DNA of 64,000 nt, taken from positions 62,001-126,000 of the forward strand of contig CALNXK010000323.1 in NCBI GenBank assembly GCA_942486035.1. Reading direction: 5' to 3'. Shown in pieces: positions 55,028 through 63,287 of this stretch (within the stretch, counting starts at the first letter, position 1; every line of letters starts with the position of its first letter). Under the pieces are notes generated by a model. It had not been told where the DNA came from, ran no database searches, and was given only the letters and a program-made list of their open reading frames with translations. The position numbers were made by a program, and so were the translations under genes. The stretch comes from Porites lobata. Lineage: Eukaryota; Cnidaria; Anthozoa; Scleractinia; Poritidae.

Positions 55028-56196
55028 ATGAAAAAATAAAAATTAACTACAACATATATCTCTTGTATGTTGTTGCTTTTACATGTTGATAAATTTTTCT
55101 GTGTTTTGAATTTTCTCTATTGGTATTAAATTTCACATGCTTAAATTTCACAAGGATTTAAATTTGAGGGTCTTAATTTTTGCGATTTTCTTTCAATCAC
55201 GAAAAAAAGCAAAATTAAAGACCCGTAATATTTTCTCCTCCTCCCCTTTTTGCACGTGCCACACAGACTATGTGAGTGTTCCAGGCCTTTTGGTAAAGCT
55301 TGTCGATGTAAATAAGTGTTAAGGGATTTATCTTGAAACAAAATTATGTAATTTGGGAGGGCACCCTTGCTACTTTGTTTGCAAGAGAGATGACTAATAT
55401 TTCATCAAGGTATTCCGAGATGTTTTATAAAGCCAGGGTCTAGCCATCCTTGTTTTTAAGGCTCTGAATGGGGCCAATAAGATAATACAGTCGAATCCCG
55501 GTAACTCGAACCCTCTATAACTCGAACCTCCCACTAACTCGAAGCAATTTACATTTCCCTTCAGATCGTTTTTACCCTCGATAACTTGAACTCCCGGTAA
55601 CTTGAACTACTTTCTCTTTCCCTTGAGGGTTCGAATTATCGGGAGTTGACTGTACATACAAAACCTGCTTATGTATAATAATATACATTTTTGTACTCAA
55701 GCTTTACATGTAATTACCCAATGTTCATGATCACCTTCTGATGAATTATACGTTCCAGTCGACTCATTTTGTGATATAAACACACAAAAAAACGGCAAAA
55801 ACAACTTACGCAGCCTTCGTGTCCAGTTAAAGTGATTTCCTTCTGCAGGCACTGCACCAGATATTTACTTCCTAGGCAAGGATAAACATACGACTAATGA
55901 TCACCGAAAAACAAACAGACGAAATTATCGTGAAACATGAACAATAATTAGAGTCTTCCTAACTAATTGGTTCATTTTCATTGAAAAATTGCTAGGATAC
56001 TTGAAGCCATAACGCAACAACATTGAACAACAATAACATACAAGATCCCCTGTGGGTATGAACATCGCCAGACAGTGGGTCAACGAGAACAAGAAATTTC
56101 TCACATACCTCGAGCCTTTTTCAGCACAAAACCAGGGGGATGGACGCCAAAAACCCGCTGTTGTAAAGTGTCATACAAAGTTGTTCTGTTTTGCAT
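41564..56196 (-). CDS. DCAF6: DDB1- and CUL4-associated factor 6 orthologue (WD40/IQ), 12 exons, 824 aa
   Basis: Exons, minus strand: 56196-56109, 55871-55810, 53408-53316, 52763-52686, 52030-51926, 50990-50877, 50426-50209, 48062-46748, 44436-44280, 42823-42738, 42226-42121, 41616-41564. All junctions are GT-AG and phases add up to 825 codons including the stop. The N-terminal WD40 repeats contain TLTGHEGC, NESGEYLLSGADD, SIRSGHRANIFSAKFLPC, FLSCGEDGTVRQFDLR and DSTVRVFDRR. The long exon carries KRLRLRGDWSDTGP and an IQ motif (about residue 652). The C-terminal repeats contain KEANFWGEDFVLSGSDCG and ILASSGIDYDVKLW. This order is that of DCAF6 (NRIP/IQWD1), a substrate receptor of the CUL4-DDB1 ubiquitin ligase that also binds nuclear receptors and calmodulin in mammals. 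An in-frame TAG precedes the start. Length is close to the 860 aa of human. Introns are full of MITEs. Confidence 0.95.
42409..42527. mobile_element. Inverted-repeat element with poly-T/poly-A inner arms, DCAF6 intron 11-10 side
   Basis: CTACCACGCAACCGTTTTTT and AAAAAACGGTTGCCTGGGAG are inverted with one small gap. The interior has GGTGGCGCCACGCAACGC. It lies between DCAF6 exons 10 and 11. No target duplication was found. Confidence 0.5.
42880..43210. mobile_element. 331-bp MITE with CAGGGTTCGTA...GCGGACCCTG ends
   Basis: Both sides hold repeated TTCAAGGACTTTTCAAGG-like motifs in inverted order. Flanks TAACGG (42874-42879) and TAACGT (43211-43216) match at 5 of 6. It lies in the intron between DCAF6 exons 9 and 10. 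Confidence 0.6.
44080..44225. repeat. Dispersed repeat fragment in a DCAF6 intron
   Basis: A CGCACAGGTTGCCGAAACGTC motif and the following TCCTATTCAGGACTACG part look like a retroelement 3' end common in cnidarian sequence; this is recollection, not a search. The 66-codon frame upstream (43777-43977) may belong to the same repeat. Confidence 0.3.
44540..45894. mobile_element. 1,355-bp TA-flanked pogo/Tigger-like element in DCAF6 intron 8
   Basis: Left end CAGTAGCACCCCCGATAACT, right end AGTTACCAGGGCTCATGTTCTACTG; the terminal parts CAGTAG and CGA(G)TTA...are inverted and TA flanks both (44538-44539, 45895-45896). CGATAACTCGAAC repeats follow the left end. No transposase frame was recognised. 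A separate hairpin (45671-45786) is inserted or included near the right end. Confidence 0.65.
45671..45786. mobile_element. Hairpin element (GGTGAATAGTGGC arms)
   Basis: AACAATTATTCTTTT and AAAGAATAATTGTT form the outer arms; CTCGGTGAATAGTGGC and GCCACTATTCACCTCG, then AATATTTACC / GGTAAATATT, form the inner ones. It is nearly fully self-complementary. Confidence 0.7.
46055..46175. mobile_element. Diverged hairpin related to 3534-3652
   Basis: GAATTATGCAGATCAG...CTCGG on the left pairs imperfectly with CCTCGGAGAATAACACC...CATAATTATC on the right. Motifs GAATTATG, AGATC and TGTTA follow the same order as in the copy at 3534-3652. Confidence 0.45.
46479..46605. mobile_element. Hairpin MITE with ACGTTTCTGGGAAACTGCCC ends
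   Basis: TACGTTTCTGGGAAACTG on the left and CAGTCTCCCAGAAACGTGTA on the right are inverted, as are the inner CTACCCCTCCCCTA and GGGAGGGGTGG. It lies in intron 8 of DCAF6, about 140 bp from the exon 8 donor. Confidence 0.7.
46748..48062 (-). CDS. DCAF6: DCAF6 exon 8: Ser-rich linker plus IQ motif (residues 253-691)
   Basis: This 1,315-bp exon starts in the WD block (SPDGSELLVSYCADYVYLF), continues through the conserved VPPLKRLRLRGDWSDTGP and LMQRMSDMFARW segments, then a long Ser/Thr/Glu-rich region that is probably disordered. TRIQRVYRQHKK is an IQ motif (I-Q-x3-R-x3-K), and the exon ends MTRVYKGHRNARTM just before the next WD block. Two adjacent 13-residue units, GDRTAQHSHSDGI and GERTAQHSHSDGI, are encoded by a 39-bp tandem duplication at 47415-47492. 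The antisense 238-codon frame here is a by-product of the Ser codon bias. Confidence 0.93.
48320..48491 (-). mobile_element. tRNA-derived SINE
   Basis: The head (minus strand, 48491 to about 48419) reads GGCAGGGTGGCTGAGTGGTC (A box) then CGGACTCCCAATCCG (an anticodon arm with CCC) and GGTTCGAGTCC (B box), so it has a pol III promoter. The acceptor ends do not pair and no CCA-ready 3' end exists, so it is not a working tRNA gene. The body that follows has GCCAACTGGCTGCCTCCTGCC and a TTTTTAATCCTGTTATG stretch. The 3' limit is approximate. It lies in DCAF6 intron 7. Confidence 0.8.
49036..49264. mobile_element. 229-bp Harbinger-like MITE (GGGCCCGTTTCTCGAAAG ends), CTG TSD
   Basis: Ends GGGCCCGTTTCTCGAAAGTC and GACTTTCGAGAAACGGGCCC are perfect inverted repeats. 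CTG is duplicated (49033-49035, 49265-49267). A second copy with CAG duplication is at 56790-57019. It lies in DCAF6 intron 7. Confidence 0.88.
49752..50148. mobile_element. 397-bp element with GGGGCACCCAACG ends
   Basis: Left GGGGGCACCCAACGAGG, right CCGTTGGGTGCCCCTG, inverted. CTTATAC is duplicated (49745-49751 and 50149-50155). Repeated TTCGGAAAATT-like motifs fill the interior. It lies in DCAF6 intron 7, about 60 bp from exon 7. Seven or eight duplicated bases would suit hAT-like elements. Confidence 0.7.
52165..52342. mobile_element. 178-bp MITE with CAGGGTTGTCATTAAG ends, 6-bp TSD
   Basis: Left CAGGGTTGTCATTAAG, right CTTAGTGACAACCCTG, inverted. CAGTAC is duplicated exactly (52159-52164, 52343-52348). 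It lies between DCAF6 exons 4 and 5. Confidence 0.8.
53635..53799. mobile_element. 165-bp CAGTC-type MITE with TA on one side
   Basis: Left CAGTCTAACCTCTCC, right AAGAGGTTTGACTG followed by TA; the left flank is TG. GGACACCTCC and GGACACTGT motifs show it belongs with the element at 40665-40851. DCAF6 intron 2. Confidence 0.65.
54658..54694. repeat. (TA)n microsatellite
   Basis: About 18 consecutive TA units inside DCAF6 intron 2. Confidence 0.9.
54789..54827. repeat. Perfect 39-bp palindrome
   Basis: TACCTCGTGTTCTTTTCCT and its exact complement arm are separated by one A. It would form a 19-bp stem. It is followed by a 200-bp stretch ending in an ATT repeat (54993-55028), which looks like a retroelement 3' end. 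Confidence 0.8.
54993..55028. repeat. (ATT)n microsatellite
   Basis: Run of ATT units, one interrupted, after an AATAAAG motif. Possibly the tail of a retroelement inserted in DCAF6 intron 2. Confidence 0.8.
55498..55652. mobile_element. 155-bp TA-flanked CAGTCGAATCCCGGTAACTC MITE
   Basis: Left CAGTCGAATCCCGGTAACTC, right TTATCGGGAGTTGACTG, TA on both sides (55496-55497 and 55653-55654). It is an intact short member of the family at 18981-19566. Confidence 0.82.
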
Positions 56197-56789
56197 TTTT
56201 TTACCGTTCTAGGAAGAACAGACTTTTCTAAACACGACAACAGCGGATGCAGACGAATCACCCACATAAAATCGCCATCTTGGATTTTGATGCAGTTCGA
56301 AGGCAAAGCGCATGCGTTTATTTTGTTACTACAACAATGTAACCGCGCCTACCGGGCGAATGGGGGATTGTTGGCGACATGGGTCAGGTTCCTTATGAAT
56401 TTTGGCCAAATTTTAAGCAAAGTTTTCTAGCCTAGGAACAAGCAACTAAAGCATTTAAAATTATTTTTTACCTTGACCTTTTTTGAACAGTCAAGTCTTT
56501 CTAATGATGGACACTAAAGATGACTGCCTTGAAAAACTGTCCTATGAGTGAGTTGTCTGTAAGTAGACTCAGTTTGATGAAATGCCTTTGGGTCCCTGAA
56601 CTTATTATTAATGTTACAGTACTGAAACCAGCTATTTTAAAGAAACTGATTTCAATTTCATTTAGTCTTTTAACATAATTCAGCATTTAGGCGACTTAAC
56701 TACAAATTTCGGACGACATAACTTCAGGCGAGATGACTTTCGGGCGCCTTGTGTTTGTTTCTTTTGCTCTTTGTATTTTGGCGGTTCAG

Positions 56790-57019
56790 GGGCCCGTTTC
56801 TCGAAAGTCCCGATAATTAACGGGCCCGGTAAGCCGTCTTCGTTTATATTAAAGATCGAGGTTTCACAAGTTTTGCATCTAGCATGAAAGAAACTATCAG
56901 TTAGTGAAACAAAATGGAGTAGTTTGCTAGCCAGAACCCGCGCTCTTATTCTTTATATTTCGATCTGAATATTTGATTTCGGGCCCGAAAAGTTACCGGG
57001 ACTTTCGAGAAACGGGCCC
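56790..57019. mobile_element. 230-bp Harbinger-like MITE, CAG TSD
   Basis: The ends are the same as in the copy at 49036-49264, and the interior is nearly the same (TTAAAGATCGAGGTTTCA, GCGCTCTTATTCTTTATAT). CAG is duplicated (56787-56789, 57020-57022). Confidence 0.88.
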
Positions 57020-57141
57020 CAGGGGACGCATTGCAATGCCCCATGGTCATGGAAACAAGGAAGACCAAAAGTAAAAACAACACGAAACAAAACCAAACCT
57101 AGGGGAAGGGTGGGGAGGGGGCCACTTGACCGTAAAGCCTT

Positions 57142-57251
57142 ACTCGTTCCCAGTCATCTGTATTTGGATCGCACGCGTGCCACGCTCTCCCCTTGACCGC
57201 ACTTACCTCGCTGAAATATAATAGTAGACTGACAGTCAACTGGGAACGAGT
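57142..57251. mobile_element. Short inverted-repeat element with ACTCGTTCCCAG ends
   Basis: ACTCGTTCCCAG and CTGGGAACGAGT enclose about 85 bp. A shorter related pair lies at about 41395-41445. Target duplication not found. Confidence 0.5.
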
Positions 57252-57965
57252 CAGCCGTAAACCGAACCATCTTGCAATAGGAAGGCGAAGGAAGAAGACA
57301 GCAAACCTTGTGTGATAGTCCTAAAATTATTATTTGAAATTTTTTTCCGCCAAACTTCACCTTCCCATTTAAACACAGATCAGTTTGTTAAAGACTAGAA
57401 CACAGGAATGTTAAGTGATGATCACGGCAAAACTCACGCTTGTGCTTGGGAATGCAGGCAACATCAGTTTGCTTTAATATCTATTTTGTGAGCCCCGCCT
57501 CAAGGCAGGGCGATGAAAAATTAGTCTATAGACTCATTCAGTTGTTCTCCTCCACGGAAATCTTTAGTAAAAGGCGAAAGATTTGTTCGTGATGAAGGAA
57601 AACCAGAGGTAACGTGGATGGAAAGCCAAGAGTACTAAGTTGAGCGTGAAGCGAAGAGCCTTGTGGGCAGATTATAAATATATATCATTTACATGAAACG
57701 CATGCGTAATGTACAAACTAAAAAACCAGAACCAAGAACGCTTGTATCAAATGATGGAGAGTTAAATACATAAAAAGATGAATGATAAATAACAGCAAAA
57801 ATAAAACTCAAGAATAAATAAGTCAAACATACTACTTGCGCGCATAAACCGCGCCCAGCTGATTTGTAAAACTCTGATTATGACGTCATACAATCATTTG
57901 GAACTTCTCTTCGAAGCGAACAGACGTGCGCATCGTGTGAAAAGACAAAAAGTTTCGTTGTAATC

Positions 57966-60900
57966 ATGAGGATTATATTTTTGCTTACCGCGTTGGTGGG
58001 CTTACTTCTGCTTTCAATTACGCTTAACGCAGTGCGTGAAGGTAAGATCTTTAGGTGTCTTAAAAAGAGATTGGGCGGCTTTTTTTTTTCGAGCACTGAA
58101 AAATATTTTCCTGTAAGTTTGCAGCATAATTTTTGTTAGTAAAATCAAACGTTTGCATCATTTTTTCATCCAACTCTATATAATATGGAGAATTTTATGG
58201 GCCATTTATCTGTCATATAAGTAATCTTTTTTTCTTAAAAAGGGGCACTTCACACTTTTTTTAAAATCATGTTTTGCAAAAGTCAAGCTTTATTTCAGTT
58301 GCTATGGTACCAAGAATGTTATACGTGCTCATTACTCCTTGCACAAGCTCGCGCTTCGACGGTTGCTTGTGACGCGATCAACAAATAATTCCTGAAGAAG
58401 ATAAAATTTTATAGATCTTTAACATTACTCTGCGCCACAGAGAAAACTAAACTCTGGTGTAAAAGCTATGAAAATTCTTATCTTTTGGGATCAGGGTTTT
58501 TATATGATATTAAATTATTTTTGTTCTTCAAAAATCTTGAACTATAATCTGTAACCAAGTCAAGTTTACGGCCAATTTCAGGCAAAGGTTTTAAATGGAA
58601 CATGATGACCAAGTTCACTTTTGAAAAGTTACAGCCTCTTTTTTTTCTGCAGACCCTGTCATGGCTGAAAAACCAGATTTCTTTTATGAAGACTTCGCCA
58701 ATGGAGCAACTGTCATCGGAAACTGGCAGGGGAAGGTAAAAGTTTCTTTAAGGACTGCATGGCTGCGATAAACTAAACCATTAGAGTTATTTATTATCAC
58801 ATTTGCGGCAAACGGCAAATGAATTTGTACCGCGTAACCAAGTTTTCTCTTTACTTGTCTTCAATTGTTCTTTGCTTCTACAAAAAACTTTCAGTTCCAC
58901 GTGATTTCATCTATAAGAATTGCTTTGCGCTGTTTTTATCAGCTTATTTTCTATTCTTAGAAATTCTTAACTGAAATCTACCGTTTGCCGTTTGCAGGAA
59001 GCTTGACTCTAAATCTCTCCATTGTTGTCTTTCTTACTATAGTGGCCTTTTTTCTGTTTAGTATACTTTCGACACTGCTCGCAAGTTTAAATAACTTTCA
59101 AAATGAAATCTTGGATTCTTATCATAACTTATATTATTTTGTTATTTAAAACACTGGACCTCAGTTAACCGACGGTTAAGCCAAATTCTAAGCAAGATTT
59201 TATCTTCAAGTAACTGGAGCTATTAAAATATTGTTGGGACTAGACCCTGAAGTTTGGTTTCAAACAGTTTACAACAAAAAGAGATTAAAAAAAGCATGAT
59301 ATAAAAGCGTTAACTTGATATCCATTTATTTCTAGCCAATCTTTGTAATTAGTCCAATGAGCATCAATTGTAATTTATTTTCTTCTTTTCTTCAAACCTT
59401 TATTTGTTTTCTTTGCTGCTCTTACCACAGAATTATATCATCAAGATGCAAATTAAAACCCTGAAACTTGACTTAAAAGTGGTTGTTCGAGACACTGGCT
59501 CTGCACAAGGCGATATCTACACTACTTTCCAAGAGGAACAGGTAACAGACCGCACACAGTGCATGTCAGTGCGTCTGAACTTTCAAAAAAGTAACGTCAC
59601 TAAATGATCAGTCAAACTTCAAAGCTTGCATCGAATTGCTAAAAGGCAAACATATTATTTATTTTCATGAATAAACTGTGGTTGATTGATTTTTTGATAC
59701 TTTCAAAAAAAGCGAACGTAGGGTTAGACTTTTGGCCATTTAACAATCAAAAGATAACCGTCTTAAAGCTCAGGATCAGTTTTACTTTTTCTTTTAAAAT
59801 TCTTGATTTTATTTAGAATCACGACTCGCAAACCTGTTTGAACCCAGAAAGTGCACCTCACTACAACAACCAAACTTGTGAGCCCAGGCCTCTGAGTTTA
59901 ACGGAGCAGACATGGAACAAATTACGTAGGAACACAGTGGCGATAACAGCTTGGACATGGGACGGAGTAAACAGGGCATCAAAAACAACTGTTGACTTTG
60001 TGGCGACAATGACCTGTAAATTTTGCGGTGGAGTTAAGTTTACGGCAGAGTGGATCTTTGACAAGGCCCCGTTTATGGCTGAGTGGACCTGGCAGCAAAT
60101 CTTGTGGATGGCGCGGTGGACTTGGAACAAAGCAACCGATTTTGTAGAGTGGACTTGGTGCCAACTCACTCACCTGGCTAACGGAATTTGGGATACGATT
60201 TCATGGAATATTAATTTCTGTTTCACTTCGATTTGCGCCTTCGTTGATACTGTTTCTCAGCTGTACGCTGTATACGTTAAGAGTAAGTGAAGAAACTGTT
60301 TGTAAAGTAAATTATATCAGCACAGCTTGACCGTAGCAGTTAAGAAAACACTTCAGACACAGGAACTGGAAGGGTATTTTCGGGATCTGGGATACGGGGC
60401 GGGATTCGGAAAAACGAAAAATATCTTGATGGGAAACAGTAGGTGTTTTTTTGAAAAGTTGCCTGACGCTCAGTCAAACGCCAGATAGGACTTTCTTACC
60501 AAAACATAGCAGAAACTCACTGAGGTTGAGTACTCAACTCGTCGCACCCGTCTAATCGAAGTGACTTGGAAATTTTCTGAGTGTAATGATGTACTGTTTC
60601 GTTATCCACAGCTCACGTGACATACATCAGATCTCTGTTCGGTGGTATTACCAGACAGGAAATCATCAGAACACTGATTACAAGTTTTGTGTTGGTTTCT
60701 ACCGTGCTCTTCATTAACAAGACGATCAGATATGTGATTCGGAGACGAAGGTAAGTGAGTCCTGTCGACTTGCACTTTTAATTGAAACAAATGTACATGG
60801 CAAGTAGATCAATTCTCAAAACACGGCAACAGAATTGATCCGAAGCGCCAACTAGTTTGCTGTTTAGAAAATGTTTAGATTTACACCGTTATACTGTTGT

Positions 60901-63287
60901 AGCGTTTCCTAAATGACCACACCGGTGATCGTCTTTGAACAACGCGAGGTTGTTCTTAGCAAATTCTTGCGGGTAGTTTCCGTACAGTGTCCTTGGTCCT
61001 TTCGTTTTGGACCTGAACATCAAATCATCAGTCATGGAGTGTTACGCGGGTAATCTTTTAGAGGACGGGTAGCTTGCAAACCAAACTGAACGCAGGGTTG
61101 TCGGAACAGCAACAAGAAGATTTATTCCAAAAATGAACGTAGTTTCCACAGAGTAAAACTCTACAACAGCACGTAACTCGATAAACTTACACGGCCTCCG
61201 CCAACTTGAATAAACTCTGCCTTCGTCACACTTGACTAATGTATCGGTCAAATCGAAGCTTCAACATGCCCCCCCGGGCATACCCCGGCATTTGACATTT
61301 GAGGAGGGAATTTGATGATCAGAGTCTTCCAGGGGGTGGGGAATTTGATCCCCATGCTTTAGGGGTGGGGACTTTGACCCGCACCCTCGATTACATGTAA
61401 AATCTTTGGCGTGGTGAGCTATCATGGGGGACGCGGTGTTAGAGGATTTTCGTGGAAAAGATTGTGCCTTTGTGGCCAATTGGTTACGAGGAAAGGGCTT
61501 AAGCAAGCTTTGTGCCGTATTTGAAGTATTTAAATTTTAAAATTTTTAATTGGATTCAGGCTTTGAATGTATGAATGTATTTTATTGTTGTGTTTACATT
61601 GAAATACAATACCTATACCGGCGATTCAATACAACAACATAAAATAAAATAAAATAAAAAGCTCAGGTCAACTACTTTGACTTTCTGCAAGTGTGTTAAC
61701 TAACAAGGTGAGCGATGATGCCTGTCAAGTGAAATGGTCATGATATAGTAATCTCAATAGGTGGAATCCTTTTTTATAGAACGCTTTGTATGTTGCATGA
61801 CGAAGAAAAGCTGAGCATTCAGTGACCTTGTAGCAGCGATTTCCGCCGCTTTGCACGGGAATTTTGTTCCTAGTAAATACGCTAACAGTGTTTCTCAGTT
61901 TTTGTTATATTTACAAAGATTTTGTTCGACAACTGAAGGCCTTTTCGCCGTTCTTCTGTCATTTTTGTGCCTGTGTAATGTTCCCAGGGTGGGGGCATTT
62001 GATTACTTGAATGGACCCTAGTGTGGGGCATTTGAACGGCATTTTGGCCCGGGTAGGGGGGAATTTAAACAATAATTTTCAAAAAAGTCAAATGCCCGGG
62101 TGGTTGCCCGGGGGGGCATGTTGAAGCTTCGATTTGACCGATACATAAACACGACCTACGTCAAACTCTCTTCGCTTGTGAAAACTAGTTAAAACTTAAC
62201 TCGAGCTGTCCTACTTATATACTTTTACAATAAAGTTCTAGAACATTCCAAATAGTCTAATTATAGAAAGATTACAAAATATACCGCTTTTAGAAACGCT
62301 TACATAAGATCCTAAAATAAACAAGCTATGAACTCTCGCGAACCCTCTAGAAAGTCACGCTAGTCACGCAATACAATTTTTCGTAACATGGAGTTTAACA
62401 AATGTCATTTGTAAAACGTTTGTAGAGAAACCAGTTTTTTGCGCCAAGCTTAAAACTTCAGCAAGTGATCAAGAAATTAAATAGCCTGAGAAAACAGCCG
62501 ACATTTGGCGACGCTAATCAAATTTCCCACGCGGCACGACCAATCAGAAGCACTACCCAGATCTGGGTAATGACGCGTCATCAGTATGGAATTTCTGCGC
62601 TCGTTTCTCAGACGTCATTTGGCGGGGAAACCAGTGGTAGCGTCGCCAAATGTCGGCTGTTTCCTCAGGCTAGAAATTAAACAATATGATAAAGTTGCAG
62701 TCTTTCATAGCACAATTGAAATGACCCAGAGATGAGTATGAATTCAGATGACGTCAATGGTTGAGTCAGCTTGAGAAAGCAGCCGACATTTCGCGACACC
62801 ACCGCTGGAAACCCCCCGAAATAACGTCTGCCTAGAAGCGAGCACAGAAATTCCGTACTGATGACGCGTCACTACGCAGATCTGGGTGGTGCTTCTGATT
62901 ATCTAAAGCAGCTTGACCAATCAGGAAAACTACCAATATCTCGATAGTGACCCGTCATAATTATGGAATTTTCTGCGTTTCTCAGACGTCATTTCGCGCT
63001 GAAACTTGTGGTGGAGTTGTGAAATGTTGGCTGTTCCCCCAGGCTATTGCTAGCTCCAAAATTCGAATCTGCAGGGTGGGTATGAAAGGCAGATCTGGCG
63101 ATTAATTAGTACCTAGAGATAGAAAATACAGCATCTAAGTTTATAATCTAGGAATGTTTTTTCACTTGACAGACAGGCGCGGTTGGAAAAGGAAGCTGCC
63201 GGACGTGTAGCACCTGCAGCTTCTCAAAAGCCAATATGGCGTCCAAAACCGAAGAAGAAAAAGAAAATTGACAAGAAGGGCTGGTAG
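57966..63287 (+). CDS. Unrecognised ER-type membrane protein with Trp-rich 11-residue repeats, 6 exons, 329 aa
   Basis: Exons: 57966-58041, 58653-58735, 59431-59541, 59817-60282, 60612-60750, 63173-63287; all introns are GT-AG and phases sum to 330 codons with the stop. Residues 1-22 are a hydrophobic signal peptide. Residues about 26-115 form a lumenal segment with one NQT sequon. Residues about 134-243 divide into ten 11-residue units, clearest in AEWIFDKAPFM, AEWTWQQILWM, ARWTWNKATDF and VEWTWCQLTHL. A hydrophobic helix (about 263-281) is followed by RRRR, a Lys-rich tail and the C-terminus KKGW. Signal, single helix and Lys at -3/-4 suggest a type I membrane protein retrieved to the ER. 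I know no family with this layout, and no function is proposed. It diverges from DCAF6. The last intron holds a solo LTR with a nested transposon. Confidence 0.8.
59817..60282 (+). CDS. Exon 4 of the 329-aa gene: the 33-bp/11-residue repeat array
   Basis: The largest exon (155 codons plus one base) encodes residues 91-245. Trp sits at unit positions 3 and 5 in the best units; positions 1-2 are Ala/Val plus a charged residue and position 11 is Met, Phe or Leu. Eleven-residue periodicity matches three turns of a slightly unwound helix, as in hendecad coiled coils or lipid-surface amphipathic helices (general knowledge). Four consecutive units are clear; the flanking ones are degenerate. The whole array is inside one exon, so it expanded within the exon rather than by exon duplication. 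Confidence 0.75.
61040..62388 (-). mobile_element. Second solo LTR (split by a nested transposon) in intron 5
   Basis: Minus-strand copy of the LTR at 2342-2822: it starts TGTTACGAAAAATTGTATTG and ends CCCGCGTAACA. TGGAG is duplicated exactly (61035-61039 and 62389-62393). Without the nested 906 bp and its TAA it is about 440 bp. No internal retrotransposon genes are present. Confidence 0.85.
61240..62145. mobile_element. 906-bp inverted-repeat transposon nested in the solo LTR, TAA TSD
   Basis: Ends TGTATCGGTCAAATCGAAGC and GCTTCGATTTGACCGATACA are perfect inverted repeats, continuing inward through TTCAACATGCCCCCCCGGGCA-like sequence. TAA is duplicated (61237-61239, 62146-62148), and the LTR at 2342-2822 shows the uninterrupted GACTAAACACG site. 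TAA fits the TWA target of PIF/Harbinger. An AATAAAATAAAATAAAA run lies inside; no transposase frame was recognised. Confidence 0.85.
62482..62672. mobile_element. TAGCCTGAGAAAACAGCC foldback MITE, 191 bp, 9-bp TSD
   Basis: Left TAGCCTGAGAAAACAGCCGA, right TCGGCTGTTTCCTCAGGCTA, continuing inward through CATTTGGCGACGCT / AGCGTCGCCAAATG. GAAATTAAA is duplicated exactly (62473-62481, 62673-62681). Confidence 0.88.
62766..63046. mobile_element. Second, rearranged copy of the TAGCCTGAG foldback
   Basis: The left end TCAGCTTGAGAAAGCAGCCG and right end CGCTGAAAC...GGCTGTTCCCCCAGGCTA match the neighbour at 62482-62672, but the centre is longer (281 bp) and has a second CAGCTTGACCAATCAGG part, suggesting partial duplication. 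No target duplication is visible. Confidence 0.6.

Larger units (their letters stand above)
56197..57965. promoter_or_regulatory. Shared divergent upstream region of DCAF6 and the 329-aa gene
   Basis: The start codons of the two head-to-head genes are 1.77 kb apart. The region contains the Harbinger-like MITE (56790-57019) and a hairpin (57142-57251), leaving under 600 bp of other sequence next to each gene. No TATA box stands out. Confidence 0.45.

Noticed and set aside
61261..61506. 81-codon minus-strand frame in the nested transposon
   Set aside because: It lies in the C-rich terminal repeat and has no transposase character.
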